Shown here: piece by piece, positions 55,101-58,400 of the stretch
Layout of the letters: the number at the start of each line of letters is the position of its first letter
Position numbering within the stretch: the stretch's first letter is position 1
Assembly: GCA_023653785.1 (NCBI GenBank)
Contig: JAMKCH010084961.1
Location: 42,866 to 106,865 of the forward strand
Direction of reading: 5' to 3'
Length of the DNA: 64,000 bases
DNA from: Ophioderma brevispina
Lineage: Eukaryota; Echinodermata; Ophiuroidea; Amphilepidida; Ophiodermatidae
Notes under the pieces: generated by a model
Databases searched by the model: none
What the model was told of the DNA's origin: nothing
Seen by the model: the letters and a program-made list of their open reading frames with translations, nothing else
Made by a program: the position numbers and the translations under genes

Positions 55101-57191
55101 GATAGTACAAACTATACCTTTCCTGAATCCTTGTGGTTAGACAAATAACATGGTATACTTTTCAACATGATTGGATCAATTTAAAAATTTGACCCCTGTA
55201 TAAACTTTGTCTTGGCCCCCTCTCCTTAAGGCACCATTTGCTGCACTTAAGAATCACGTTTCAGGGGTTCCTGTCAGTCTGTCAACATATTTAATCACTC
55301 AAACCGTTTGTACTTGAGATGTGTTACAAATGTCTGTTAGCTCCCGGGTTATTTAGCCCTAAGATTTTACAGGGTAAATGAGAATAGTAGTAGCTCTCAT
55401 CTGTCTCATCTGGTATCAACATATTGACCAATTCCAGTAAAATCTGGGTCCCTGGTGACGAGGGTATTAGCCTCTTTTGTCGCTTATGAAGGACAACTGG
55501 TCTATCTAGGCGTCACTTACAAGCTCCATAAGAAAGGGCAGCTATGCAACATCTTCCTGTTTCTTCATTTAAGTAATACATGGTCATTGAAATGGAGACA
55601 TGCTCTAAACTTTGCTTTTTCCAGAGAGCACGCCCCTAAGTTTCTCGGCTACAGCCCTGATAAGGTTCAAGGTAATTCTGGGGAAAAAATCAATGCTCAG
55701 ATTTTGTTGAAACCGGTGTCAAATTATTGCCCTGATCATACTGAAGCAGAAAATTAATTTCAATTCTTTGGGTGACAGCTCTTTGTACAATTAAAGGTCA
55801 ATTTTGGTGACCCCTATAGACCATGTAGACCCTTGCTACATTTTTGCCACTAATTACGAAACCAAATGCCAAACATTGTAAAATAAGGCAAGACGAACAA
55901 TTTGACACCAGTTGCAACAAAATCGGAGCACTGGGTAACGTTTACCCCAGGATGACCTTGAACCTTAATAGGGCTCTACCTGCTTAACTAAAGGTCGGAA
56001 CCTAGACAAACTATACTTTTTTTAATCCTTATAATGAGACAAAACATGGTGTACCTTTAAACACAATTGGACTGATTCAAATTACCCCTGTACTAATTGG
56101 TACCCCCTTATTTTACCAAAGTTCCCCACATTTCCAGAAGGTTGGACCAAAAAATTTATAAAAACATCTTTCAAACTTCGTCCCAAAACGTCTAGAATGG
56201 GATTTTTCTCGTTGATAACCCTACTAATCTGGCGTTTCTCTGTTAGCATTAATTGGCGTGTGTCTGTGTTGCAAAGTGATTAAACCTTGTGCTTCTGTGT
56301 TGCATGTTCAGTAATTAACTGTTTTGTTTTCTTCTTTAAGGTCATGTTTATACCTACACGGGAAGGCCATCTACAGCTACCGTACAATTTAAGATTGCAG
56401 GGGAGGTGTTCCACCTAAACCAGTTATGTGCAATGATGAACTGTAAGTTAACGTGTTTGGTCATGTGTGTTTTTTTCGTTTTGATAAGATTGGCGATATT
56501 ATTAGAAACAGGCGAGTCCAAAATAAAAATAATAATAAAATAAAAATATAACATAAAAACCAAACGTACTAAAATTAATTATGAATCGGGAGCACATAAA
56601 ATCATTTTCATTGCACTATCTGTTTCAAAACAAAGTGCGCATTTCAAGAAGTGCCGTTAATATTGTTTTCGGGAAAAGTTCCATGTGTACCCTCCCTTTT
56701 TAAAATTCTACATGGAATATTTTTTTTAGTTATCGTCTTACACTAACAAATACCCTAACCCTAAGGCCAAAAAGAACAAAGAATGTGTTACATGTAGAAT
56801 TTCGAAGGGGTACACATGGAACTCTTGCCTTGTTTTCAACTCAGTAGTTAAGTGCATTAAGTGAACTTAAACCATATCTTGAATCCTGATGATGCAAAAG
56901 CAGGATTTGCACAGTTGTTGAAATAAGTATCTGTGTCATTTAAGTATTCTGCATAATTGCATTATATGAATATATTGGCGTTGTTTTTGGTTCTGCTTTT
57001 GACTGGCATTGCTATATTCAGTTATTTCTTGTGTACATATGAAAACAGAAAACAAATTTACCACACTCATTATTCTACTGTTCTATTCCAGGTACAACGT
57101 GATGAAAATGTGTTGGCATAGGCAACCTGATGATCGACCAGAATTCGCAGAACTTGCGATCGTTTTATCTGAACTAAAAACAAAATACTAA
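12057..57191 (+). CDS. Receptor tyrosine kinase gene, 21 visible exons (first exon not found)
   Basis: Single-pass membrane receptor that would phosphorylate tyrosines in the cytoplasm in response to an unknown extracellular ligand. Joining 21 exons with GT-AG borders and matching phases gives about 1067 codons. Numbering from the first visible codon: two ectodomain modules (1-132, 133-266), transmembrane helix (about 275-297), long Ser/Pro-rich juxtamembrane region (302-765), kinase domain (about 795 to the end). Kinase hallmarks are [26 protein letters not shown] and a CW...RP C-lobe ending; HRDLAARN is diagnostic of receptor-type tyrosine kinases. There is almost no tail after the kinase. 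No start codon precedes the first exon in frame: a stop lies at 11966 and no ATG follows it, so a signal-peptide exon is missing. The C-lobe has a one-base frameshift. The ectodomain matches no family I recognise, so I assign no symbol. Confidence 0.88.
12511..12949. mobile_element. TTAA MITE family B, 5'-truncated copy
   Basis: Matches the 49724-50220 and 51913-52473 copies (GCTCGAAAATGTCTATGTGTCAC, then the GGGATCCC...GATAATAATTCA core) and ends TTGGGGGCGCTCTTCAAAAA...TTGCTTTAA. Lies in the intron just after ectodomain exon 1. Confidence 0.6.
12985..13340. mobile_element. TTAA MITE family C, partial copy
   Basis: Opens TTTAAAGGTGCACGAAAGATTTCA and shares the inner blocks TTTTTGCAC-ATGTAAAGCTTT and CCCCAT-TGAAAGGA with the complete copy at 51458-51813. 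The right end is degraded. Confidence 0.55.
13608..14009 (+). CDS. RTK exon: ectodomain module 2
   Basis: Acceptor CTAACAG before 13608 and donor GTAAGTG at 14010; phase 1 at both ends, about 134 residues. Includes [20 protein letters not shown], sequons NSS, NET, NYS and NCT, and a late Cys cluster [13 protein letters not shown] followed by KECTS. The position and spacing of these cysteines, and the same phase-1 borders, mirror the preceding exon, so the two are probably duplicates of one domain. The final cysteine codon is completed by the next exon. Confidence 0.78.
14540..14602. mobile_element. piggyBac-like MITE end fragment
   Basis: Ends GGTGGTAACA...CGCTTGGTAAGACGAGGGG, matching the right end of the 9282 element. 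Confidence 0.5.
14665..14768 (+). CDS. RTK exon: transmembrane helix
   Basis: Acceptor GGTAG before 14665, donor GTATGT at 14769; enters in phase 1, leaves in phase 0. Encodes a short lead [10 protein letters not shown], then a strongly hydrophobic run ([20 protein letters not shown]), then the basic stop-transfer RYRK. This fits a type I single-pass membrane segment, with the kinase side in the cytoplasm. The phase change here separates phase-1 ectodomain exons from phase-0 cytoplasmic exons. Confidence 0.85.
14830..14998. repeat. Intronic hairpin, about 75-nt arms
   Basis: The left arm (CAATGCATTTCTTCC...GCACTGGTTGTCACGTGAATTTATA...AAAGTACTTAAAT) pairs with the right arm read backwards; the loop is about 25 nt. 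It may be a small fold-back MITE or a source of a structured RNA inside the receptor intron. Confidence 0.65.
15127..15496. mobile_element. TTAA MITE family D
   Basis: Left end TTAAAGGCACTATCAGTGATTT; right end AAATCACTGATAGTTATCGCTTCAA (degraded TTAA). Includes the palindromic core CTGTCCGAACGGACA at about 15286. Relatives lie at 32772-33114 and about 50370-50592. A poly(A) run follows at 15507. Confidence 0.6.
15770..15838 (+). CDS. RTK exon: first juxtamembrane segment
   Basis: Acceptor TTTCTTCAG, donor GTCAGT; 23 codons, phase 0-0. Encodes [20 protein letters not shown] then IRK. Directly continues the basic stop-transfer sequence RYRK of the transmembrane exon. It contains one tyrosine (EAYSI) that could be a phosphorylation site. 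It is followed by the gene's largest intron, about 14.2 kb. Confidence 0.72.
17229..17360. mobile_element. Short fold-back element with 8-bp target duplication (hAT-like MITE)
   Basis: Inverted ends GGTAGACGTTTCATATAGAAGT and ACTTCTATATGAAACGTCTACC, plus a second inner inverted pair TTGATTCCGTC/GACGGAATCAA. The direct repeat CAGTTTAG sits on both sides, an 8-bp duplication as hAT elements make. Confidence 0.65.
18110..18270. mobile_element. piggyBac-like MITE fragment
   Basis: Shares GACGTCATTGT...CGC-TAGGT-ATGTTG...CAATAGAAA with 11030-11100 and ends near CCCTTAGTAAACCGTG. Partial copy of the 10620 family. Confidence 0.4.
19548..19634 (+). other. Candidate cryptic or alternative exon in the 14-kb intron
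   Basis: A strong acceptor (CTACTTTCCAACAG before 19548) and a GTACAG donor at 19635 bound 87 nt, a multiple of three. In one frame it is open and exon-like ([20 protein letters not shown]), but that frame needs phase 2 neighbours. In phase 0, which the flanking receptor exons use, it meets TAA after ten codons. It may be a poison exon truncating the receptor before the kinase, a relic, or chance. Confidence 0.25.
19838..19940. repeat. Dispersed repeat, inverted relative at 43783-43875
   Basis: Contains CCCATGAGAGAGTGTC, GGAATATAAACCGTGACCTTGTATACG and CCATTTGGGTACAGTG; the reverse complements of all three occur in order at 43783-43875 (GTACCCAAATGG, CGTATACAAGGTCACGGTTTATTCCG, GACACTCTCTCATGGG). 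Confidence 0.6.
20750..21005 (-). repeat. tRNA-derived SINE with tRNA-Glu(TTC)-like head
   Basis: On the minus strand GGTGGTGTAGTGGCTTATGC is followed by CTCGCCTTTCACC and GGCCCGGGTTCAAT, matching the A box, anticodon region (TTC) and B box of a tRNA-Glu. The body continues toward 20750. The anticodon stem is damaged, so it is not a functional tRNA. Confidence 0.55.
21709..21912 (-). pseudogene. Tc1/mariner transposase, C-terminal fragment
   Basis: Encodes [14 protein letters not shown], then [20 protein letters not shown] and ARGGLTRY. This is the Tc1-like C-terminus; the glutamate of NPIEH is the third acidic residue of the DDE catalytic triad. The N-terminal domains and the first two catalytic aspartates are absent: the frame ends at 21912 where unrelated repeat sequence begins. 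A likely terminal repeat (ACTGTTGCCCATAAAGTTGG) lies at about 21399 on the 3' side. Dead remnant. Confidence 0.85.
21990..22310. mobile_element. Fragment of the giant TTAA palindrome family
   Basis: GCCAACAACTCGGCGACCAATCG, CATGCTTGATCTTGTTGAT, GCCTACTGCTAGGCGTTTCAGC and GACTAATCATCC-like words recur at 35500-35770 in the 33501-35949 element. One arm only; it abuts the truncated Tc1 tail. Confidence 0.6.
22912..23424 (-). pseudogene. Non-LTR retrotransposon ORF2, C-terminal fragment
   Basis: 170 codons ending ...WLQRLQHV. The segment [15 protein letters not shown], then [18 protein letters not shown], is the C-terminal Cys/His motif region found after the reverse transcriptase core in many LINEs (x-W-x-C-x-C-G...T-x-D-H-I-L). 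A phenylalanine sits where a cysteine is usual after H-I-L. The catalytic reverse transcriptase is missing, so this is a 5'-truncated dead copy. Confidence 0.75.
23589..23850. mobile_element. TTAA MITE family E, copy with palindromic core
   Basis: Starts TTAAAGGGGCATTTCGTGATCG at 23589. Contains the palindrome TTTCTGTCCGTCAACGGACAGAAA at about 23688 and CATAACATCAAAACGCACC. Relatives lie at 47744-48059 and about 53795-53940. Confidence 0.6.
25178..25232. repeat. GA microsatellite
   Basis: GAGA-rich run with interspersed GGA; low complexity, intronic. Confidence 0.8.
26415..26771. repeat. Long direct repeat, left copy (357 bp)
   Basis: From CAACTGGTGGCAATGATAATTC to ...TACTTTGCGG. Repeats at 27061-27417 with only a handful of differences (one TTAC insertion, few substitutions). 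The intervening 289 bp is a LINE tail. Confidence 0.85.
26772..27060 (+). mobile_element. 5'-truncated LINE 3' end with poly(A)
   Basis: One frame gives [20 protein letters not shown] and VRHS, then a shift to [14 protein letters not shown] and stop. The VGDRAFSxAAPxLWNSLPxxxR...FKxxLKxxLF pattern is the usual C-terminus of CR1/L2-like LINE ORF2. A 3' UTR and a poly(A) run (about 27041-27060) follow, ending exactly where the second direct repeat starts. Confidence 0.75.
27061..27417. repeat. Long direct repeat, right copy
   Basis: Near-identical to 26415-26771 and directly after the poly(A). The pair brackets the LINE tail as a target-site duplication would. Confidence 0.85.
28410..28588. 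mobile_element. Small MITE with CTACACTGTAAAA ends
   Basis: Inverted ends CTACACTGTAAAA and TTTTTTACAGTGTAG bound 179 bp composed of repeated TTTACGGTAAA-type words. Non-coding DNA transposon derivative. Confidence 0.7.
28765..28845 (-). repeat. tRNA-like sequence, Thr(TGT)-like
   Basis: The minus strand reads GGACGGTTAGAGTGCCCG, an anticodon loop CATGTAA, then GGCCCCGGTTCGATTCCCGG. D, anticodon and T arms are recognisable, but the acceptor stem does not pair and position 33 is not T. Decayed tRNA or SINE head. Confidence 0.5.
28966..29062. repeat. TC/CA microsatellite
   Basis: TCTCTC run passing into CACACA run; the open frames across it are artefacts. Confidence 0.85.
29289..29747. mobile_element. 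Mariner-like fold-back MITE, TA target
   Basis: TA at both ends; termini CAAGGTGAGTCAAAAAAAAC and TTTTTTTACTCACCCTG, then GACCCTGATTGT...CCATTTTGAATTTTTAA pair with the opposite end over about 60 nt. 459 bp and no transposase. A GAGTCAAAAA start and TA target suit the mariner superfamily. Confidence 0.7.
29876..29957. repeat. TG microsatellite
   Basis: GTGTGTGTGCGTG-type run about 55 bp upstream of juxtamembrane exon 30012. Confidence 0.85.
30012..30185 (+). CDS. RTK exon: juxtamembrane repeat module, copy 1
   Basis: Acceptor TTTGTTTTTAG, donor GTAACA; 58 codons, phase 0-0. Ser-rich with the block [19 protein letters not shown] and the tail ASIFPVKPE. The same layout recurs in the exons at 30822, 31360 and (without the tail) 37847. 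The tyrosine in RSYLHD is a plausible phosphorylation and SH2-docking site. Low-complexity, probably disordered; no catalytic domain. This module is not a family I recognise. Confidence 0.75.
30822..30986 (+). CDS. RTK exon: juxtamembrane repeat module, copy 2
   Basis: Acceptor TGTCTTTAG, donor GTACGTG; 55 codons, phase 0-0. Begins [16 protein letters not shown], has the middle block [12 protein letters not shown] and ends TSIFPVKNE. Its start VNFEN matches VNLEN in the next copy, and GSYLQA matches the tyrosine block of its neighbours. A purine-rich microsatellite lies about 75 bp downstream in the following intron. Confidence 0.75.
31062..31230. repeat. GA-rich purine microsatellite
   Basis: Long AGAGAG/GGAGAG tract in the intron between repeat modules 2 and 3. 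The Arg/Glu-only open frames across it are not genes. Confidence 0.85.
31360..31575 (+). CDS. RTK exon: juxtamembrane repeat module, copy 3
   Basis: Acceptor TAAATTCAG, donor GTAAGTT; 72 codons, phase 0-0. Contains [20 protein letters not shown] and [10 protein letters not shown], then an extra tail with [16 protein letters not shown]. The first part is closest to copies 1 and 2; the tail resembles the end of copy 4 ([13 protein letters not shown]). The SYEE tyrosine has acidic residues after it, typical of a tyrosine kinase substrate. Confidence 0.78.
32400..32662 (-). repeat. tRNA-derived SINE, copy 1
   Basis: Shares with 59505-59775 the words TATTATTACGCT-CC, AGGAAAT-GTCACAATCAT and CGCAGCGGGG-type B-box region. 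On the minus strand the promoter boxes face left. The tRNA part is degraded. Confidence 0.55.
32772..33114. mobile_element. TTAA MITE family D, complete copy
   Basis: TTAA at 32772 and 33111. Left TTAAAGGTACCACCAGTGATTCA, right TGATCACTGAAAGTGCCTTTAA. 343 bp. Confidence 0.7.
33337..33408 (+). CDS. RTK exon: short proline-containing juxtamembrane segment
   Basis: Acceptor with a long T tract (TTTTTTTTTGTTTCAG), donor GTAGTC; 24 codons, phase 0-0. Encodes [20 protein letters not shown] followed by DAPK. RLPPIPL fits an SH3-binding core (R-x-L-P-P-x-P), in which case it would recruit an adaptor. The next intron holds the 2.45-kb TTAA palindrome starting 93 bp downstream. Confidence 0.68.
33501..35949. 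mobile_element. Giant TTAA-flanked palindromic element (2.45 kb)
   Basis: TTAA at 33501 and 35946. Ends TTAAGGTACAGTCACACAG and CTGTGTGACTATACCTTAA are inverted copies, and the match continues inward through about 1.2-kb arms to a centre near 34695-34705 (GACTGAGCCTTCATG/AAGGCTCAGTC). Arms are packed with GCCGAC/GTCGGC words. No transposase frame. A second terminus-like GGTACAGTCACATAGAAGAC lies inside the left arm (33860), suggesting nested insertion or duplication. Confidence 0.75.
36623..36682. repeat. Near-perfect 60-nt hairpin
   Basis: TCAGTGGTTTTAAGATGGC...GCCATCTTAAAAACCACTGA; 27-28 bp stem with a 5-nt loop (TAATC). Very recent or constrained inverted repeat inside an intron. Confidence 0.8.
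36847..37819. mobile_element. Inverted-repeat element ending next to an RTK exon
   Basis: Left AGAGCAGGAG...CATCCCCCACTACAGAAAAGG and right CCTTTTCTGTAGTGGGGGATG...CTCCTGCTCT; the arms of about 300 bp continue through TATAGGGTAAAAATG/TTTTACCCTATAAC. The right end lies 27 bp before exon 37847. Confidence 0.7.
37847..38074 (+). CDS. RTK exon: juxtamembrane repeat module, copy 4
   Basis: Acceptor CAATAACTTAG, donor GTAAAT; 76 codons, phase 0-0. Contains [19 protein letters not shown], clearly related to copy 3 ([20 protein letters not shown]), and ends with [17 protein letters not shown], like the copy 3 tail. The SY tyrosine of the other copies is replaced by SD here, and the SIFPVK tail is absent. 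The start is set by the need for phase 0; the pyrimidine tract abuts the end of an inserted repeat. Confidence 0.7.
39213..39299 (+). CDS. RTK exon: proline/serine-rich juxtamembrane segment
   Basis: Acceptor TTATGTTTCAG, donor GTAGGT; 29 codons, phase 0-0. Encodes [18 protein letters not shown] and then [18 protein letters not shown] is a possible SH3 or WW ligand. A tRNA-headed SINE sits about 60 bp downstream in the following intron. Disordered linker; no folded domain seen. Confidence 0.68.
39356..39600 (+). repeat. tRNA-derived SINE with tRNA-Met(CAT)-like head
   Basis: ACATGTGGTGCAGTGGATCA (A box), an anticodon region CGCCTCATAAGC, and GGTTGTGGGTTCGAGCC (B box) are followed by a body with TTGGGCAAGGCACTTTACC and CTCTCCACCCAGGAGTATAA, then T/A-rich tail. 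Pol III-type SINE, intact-looking, in the intron after exon 39213. Confidence 0.75.
40052..40440. mobile_element. Fold-back MITE
   Basis: Arms CAATATACGCTATAAAACAA...GAGTGGTTTC...ACGGAATTATA...TCTGACCATGCGCTATTT pair with the right half (AAATAGCACATGGTCAGA...GAAACCACTC...GTGTATATTG). 389 bp; the frame at 40148-40348 lies inside it and is not a gene. Confidence 0.75.
41483..41623 (+). CDS. RTK exon: Pro/Lys-rich juxtamembrane segment
   Basis: Acceptor TTCTAATTACAG, donor GTAAGAA; 47 codons, phase 0-0. The first half is an alternating proline/lysine stretch ([20 protein letters not shown]), the second half is [15 protein letters not shown]. The P-x-x-P-x-K spacing suits class II SH3 ligands, and the positive charge could hold the region against acidic membrane lipids. 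Composition is sharply unlike the neighbouring exons. Confidence 0.72.
41933..41965. repeat. Perfect 33-nt hairpin
   Basis: ATGTTCATACAACGT, AAG, ACGTTGTATGAACAT: 15-bp perfect stem with a 3-nt loop, just outside the fold-back element that follows. Confidence 0.8.
41995..42545. mobile_element. Fold-back MITE, about 550 bp
   Basis: Ends ATATACAGCTGGCACAAAAAGTAT and ATACTTTTTGTGCCAACTGTATAT. Matching arms of about 260 bp run through TTGCCTAGGTCTTGCTCTTTCATTTAAC and AAAATGGCTG. Open frames on both strands here mirror each other because of the palindrome. Confidence 0.8.
43258..43640. repeat. Dispersed repeat related to the 36847 element
   Basis: Words such as AACTATACCTTATTTTA, TATAACTCCATAAGGGTAA-like, ATCCTTGCGATCATACGAAC and TTACCCCTGTATAA follow the same order as in 37500-37700, 54860-55220, 55790-56125 and 60600-61160. 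Confidence 0.5.
44442..44501 (+). CDS. RTK exon: 20-codon juxtamembrane segment
   Basis: Acceptor with a good pyrimidine tract (TTCTTTTCCTTCAAAAG), donor GTAAGT; 20 codons, phase 0-0, encoding [20 protein letters not shown]. Too short to recognise by content alone. It is supported by strong splice sites, by phase agreement with both neighbours and by a Ser/Pro/basic composition like the rest of the region. Confidence 0.6.
44546..44586. repeat. TG microsatellite
   Basis: GTGTGTGTTTGTGTGTGTGC run in the intron after the 20-codon exon. Confidence 0.75.
44590..46360. other. Intron, no gene seen; CG-dinucleotide-rich patch
   Basis: No exon recognised. The part at about 45770-45890 is rich in CGCG and GCGC words, as is 46620-46740; the words AAAATACCGCGT (46135) and ACGCGGTATT (about 46687) are inverted, hinting at another fold-back element enclosing the hairpin at 46362. 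Confidence 0.35.
46362..46508. repeat. Long near-perfect hairpin, 55-nt arms
   Basis: Left arm 46362-46416 (GAGAATAAAGGTATGATTTT ... GAATTGAACCC) and right arm 46454-46508 are reverse complements with one mismatch; the loop is 37 nt. Confidence 0.85.
47296..47361 (+). CDS. RTK exon: 22-codon juxtamembrane segment
   Basis: Acceptor TTTGGTTTCCCAG, donor GTACGT; 22 codons, phase 0-0. Encodes [20 protein letters not shown] then QE, likely a short amphipathic helix, unlike the disordered segments around it. Such a helix just before the kinase could act in autoinhibition or dimer contacts; that is inference. Confidence 0.65.
47744..48059. mobile_element. TTAA MITE family E
   Basis: Left TTAAAGGTGCATTTTGTGAT, right GATCACGAAATGCTCCTTTAG. 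The core has TTTCTGTCCGTTTACGGAGAGAAAA. 316 bp. Confidence 0.65.
48423..48536 (+). CDS. RTK exon: acidic juxtamembrane segment
   Basis: Acceptor AATTCTAG, donor GTATAG; 38 codons, phase 0-0. Encodes [20 protein letters not shown] and then [18 protein letters not shown], an acidic and charged linker leading to the kinase. The donor is weaker than most in this gene. A TG repeat starts about 65 bp downstream. Confidence 0.65.
48603..48690. repeat. TG microsatellite
   Basis: GTGTGTGTG run after exon 48423-48536; frames on both strands here are artefacts. Confidence 0.85.
49029..49214. repeat. TATG tetranucleotide microsatellite
   Basis: About 185 bp of (TATG)n with TGCA and CATA variants toward the left. 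It generates Cys/Met/Tyr/Val open frames in all + frames and His/Thr/Tyr/Ile frames on the minus strand, none of them genes. Confidence 0.92.
49215..49304. repeat. Short minisatellite, CATTGTGGGGTGAGT units
   Basis: Four units of CATTGTGGGG(T/C)GA(G/A)T; the last three are 19 bp apart, the first spaced 32 bp. Directly follows the TATG array. A 12-bp-stem hairpin (AATAAACCTCAA/TTGAGGTTTATT) follows at about 49308-49339. Confidence 0.75.
49428..49638 (+). CDS. RTK exon: kinase N-lobe, glycine loop and catalytic lysine
   Basis: Acceptor CCCAAATCAG, donor GTAAGATT; enters phase 0, leaves phase 1. After a lead with two tyrosines ([20 protein letters not shown]) comes the nucleotide-binding loop [12 protein letters not shown] (about residues 804-815) and the beta-3 strand TVAVKELK, with the ATP-anchoring lysine at about residue 832. 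WEFKRSHL...LGEGQFGKV is the usual opening of receptor tyrosine kinases. Confidence 0.93.
49724..50220. mobile_element. TTAA MITE family B, complete copy 1
   Basis: TTAAAGCAATATTAGCACAT at the left and ATGTGCTAATATTGCTTTAA at the right, followed inward by GAAGAGCGTCCTCAATTTTC/GAAAATTGGGGGCGCTCTTC. 497 bp. Lies just inside the intron after the kinase glycine-loop exon. Confidence 0.8.
50370..50758. mobile_element. Abutting fragments of MITE families D and B
   Basis: A family D right end (GGATCACTGATAGTGTCTTTAA) shares its TTAA (about 50589) with a family B left end (TTAAAGCAATATTAGCAA) that stops near 50758 at GGGATCCTAG. Confidence 0.6.
51458..51813. mobile_element. TTAA MITE family C, complete copy
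   Basis: TTAAAGGTGCAACGAGAGAT and ATCTCTCGTTGCACCTTTAA-type ends at 51458 and 51813. 356 bp, non-coding. Confidence 0.75.
51913..52473. mobile_element. TTAA MITE family B, complete copy 2
   Basis: Ends TTAAAGCAATAACAGTACAT and ATGTGCTAATATTGCTTTAA; contains GAAATAGTGCCACCTC, TAGATGAGCGTAGATACGTA and ATTATTATCGGGATCCCGAT. 561 bp and inverted relative to the 12511 copy. Confidence 0.8.
52635..52745 (+). CDS. RTK exon: kinase helix C and strands 4-5
   Basis: Acceptor AATTACAG, donor GTAAGG; phase 1-1. Encodes [20 protein letters not shown] then [16 protein letters not shown]. The glutamate of KEL (about residue 849) aligns with the helix C glutamate that pairs with the beta-3 lysine. HxNVIxLLGxC is the usual helix C to beta-4 link of FGFR/VEGFR-like kinases. 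Confidence 0.92.
53125..53276 (+). CDS. RTK exon: kinase hinge and helices D-E
   Basis: Acceptor TTTGTTTTTAG, donor GTAAGT; enters phase 1, leaves phase 0. Encodes [20 protein letters not shown], the hinge and helix D, then [14 protein letters not shown] of helix E. By alignment the gatekeeper is a leucine. There is no kinase insert between helices D and E, unlike PDGFR/VEGFR-type receptors. Confidence 0.92.
53795..53940. mobile_element. TTAA MITE family E, partial copy
   Basis: CTATGGGTCAGTGTGATAC, CATAACATCAACACGCACTACC and the right end GATCACGAAATGCACTATTAA match the 23589 copy. Confidence 0.55.
54169..54291 (+). CDS. RTK exon: catalytic loop, DFG and activation loop
   Basis: Acceptor TTTATTCAAAG, donor GTAATC; 41 codons, phase 0-0. 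Encodes [13 protein letters not shown] (catalytic Asp about residue 928, Asn 933) and [11 protein letters not shown] (Mg-binding Asp about 946), followed by a short activation loop with a single tyrosine (VKTYNK). All catalytic residues are present. The loop lacks the tandem tyrosines typical of FGFR and insulin-type receptors. Confidence 0.95.
54475..54583 (+). CDS. RTK exon: P+1 loop and helix F
   Basis: Acceptor TTCCATTCAG, donor GTAAGG; enters phase 0, leaves phase 1. Encodes [14 protein letters not shown] and [21 protein letters not shown] replaces the common APE motif but keeps the glutamate; DVWALG is the helix F motif, usually DVWSFG. The position of the tryptophan after PIR is typical of tyrosine kinases. 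Confidence 0.93.
54841..56125. repeat. Intron filled by dispersed repeat related to the 36847 element
   Basis: Two successive blocks (about 54860-55460 and 55790-56125) with AACTCTTAAACC...GTAGATAGTACAAAC, GAATCCTTGTGGTTAGACAA, TTCAACATGATTGGA and TTTGACCCCTGTATAA. The frame at 55455-55757 has no motif that I recognise. Confidence 0.5.
56341..56442 (+). CDS. RTK exon: C-lobe helices G-H, with a one-base frameshift
   Basis: Acceptor TTCTTCTTTAAG, donor GTAAGT; enters phase 1. The first part reads [20 protein letters not shown]. After a run of four Gs (56400-56403) the homologous reading continues one frame over as [14 protein letters not shown], which joins cleanly to the last exon. Read without correction, translation goes off-family ([12 protein letters not shown]) and hits TGA at 57100-57102, removing the last helices. 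A missing G in the homopolymer fits best, either a sequence error or a real inactivating allele. Confidence 0.82.
57092..57191 (+). CDS. RTK exon: last kinase helix and stop codon
   Basis: Acceptor TTCTATTCCAG; ends at TAA 57189-57191. In the conserved frame it encodes [20 protein letters not shown] then [14 protein letters not shown]-x(5)-DRP-x-F is the kinase subdomain XI motif, whose arginine salt-bridges to the SPE/APE glutamate. Almost no C-terminal tail follows, so docking sites must lie in the juxtamembrane region. Confidence 0.93.
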
Positions 57192-58400
57192 TCCAGGTAT
57201 CCCGATACCTATGCAATGTGTCGGTAATTTGATTTCTCTTAGACACGTATAAGAGTTATATACATTGCGACAATCTTAAACGAGCCTGTTCGTAATTTCC
57301 CGGGTAATTTCCTAAAACTAGTTTTAATGTATTGAACATATCTGGGCTTCAGGAGGAAAACACCAAAGGACAATACATCATTTTGAAAAATTCTAGTTCA
57401 TAATACCTCCAGTGAAAAATTAGTCTATAATTAAAGGATTGGTGCAGTAAAGTGTTAACCCACGTGACGGACATGATTTTTTGAGATGAATGATTTTTAA
57501 CTGATTAGTAAATTGTAAACATGAAGTACATGAGTTCTTTAAAGCAACAGTCAGTCATGTTTTTAAAATTTTTTAAATAGTCATTGTGCTTCTTAAATGT
57601 GCAACGAGAGATTTCACATAAGGTGTTCCTAAAAATTGTGAAAATTCTGATTTTTGCTTTGATGTAATTAAAGTCAACTTCGACAAAATAATCACCGATA
57701 GTGGCTTGTAAAAACTTGAAATGTCAGGGTCCGTACTTATTGCTCCTTGGATTACGCACTGATATGTTTAATTTCCTTAAAAATATGCCAAATCTATGAT
57801 TATTTGATGTAAGAAACATCTTTGCACTAATTTCAGATTGAGATTCGGTATTTCTAGATGATATGAGATACCAGGTGTAAATTCAGAGGCAATGTAATGC
57901 TAGCCCACTTGTTTGAAGCACAACAATCTTATTCTTGGATGTTATACACTATATACAGAGTGGTCCAAAAAAAGGTTACACTTTTTCTTTTGCAAATTTC
58001 TCAAATGTGGGTAGACATATCAGAATTGTTTGAGGATATTATTAACTACAATATCTGGTTGGAACCTGGTCAAAACGGCGTTGAAAACAAAGCTGAAATG
58101 ACAAATTGGCCGCCATCTAGAGAAAAAAAGGTGAAAAACCACTTTGCACACACGTAAGTCTATGGCACTTTGTTGGCGATCACCAGTTATATCGTCACGA
58201 ATCTTCCAAACAGGCCAATCGACCAAAAGTCACATTTCGAGATATCGGCGATTGAAGTTTTCGAGAATTATGGACTTGCATATCTAAAATTTGAAACATT
58301 TTAGGAAAATGATTTTATGTGGACATTGTGGACATTGAAACGTTCTTCATTTTGAGCACGCTTTCAATTCAAATATCCTTTGTTTTCCTTGTCAAATTTA
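57192..58400 (+). other. Region after the RTK stop: 3' UTR and repeat fragments
   Basis: The 3' UTR should start here; I could not fix a poly(A) site. From 57596 there is a fragment of the GGTGCAACGAGAGATTTC MITE family. At 57955-58110 there is a stretch that starts GAGTGGTCCAAAAAAAGGTTACAC and is shared, inverted, with 29110-29275. Confidence 0.4.
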
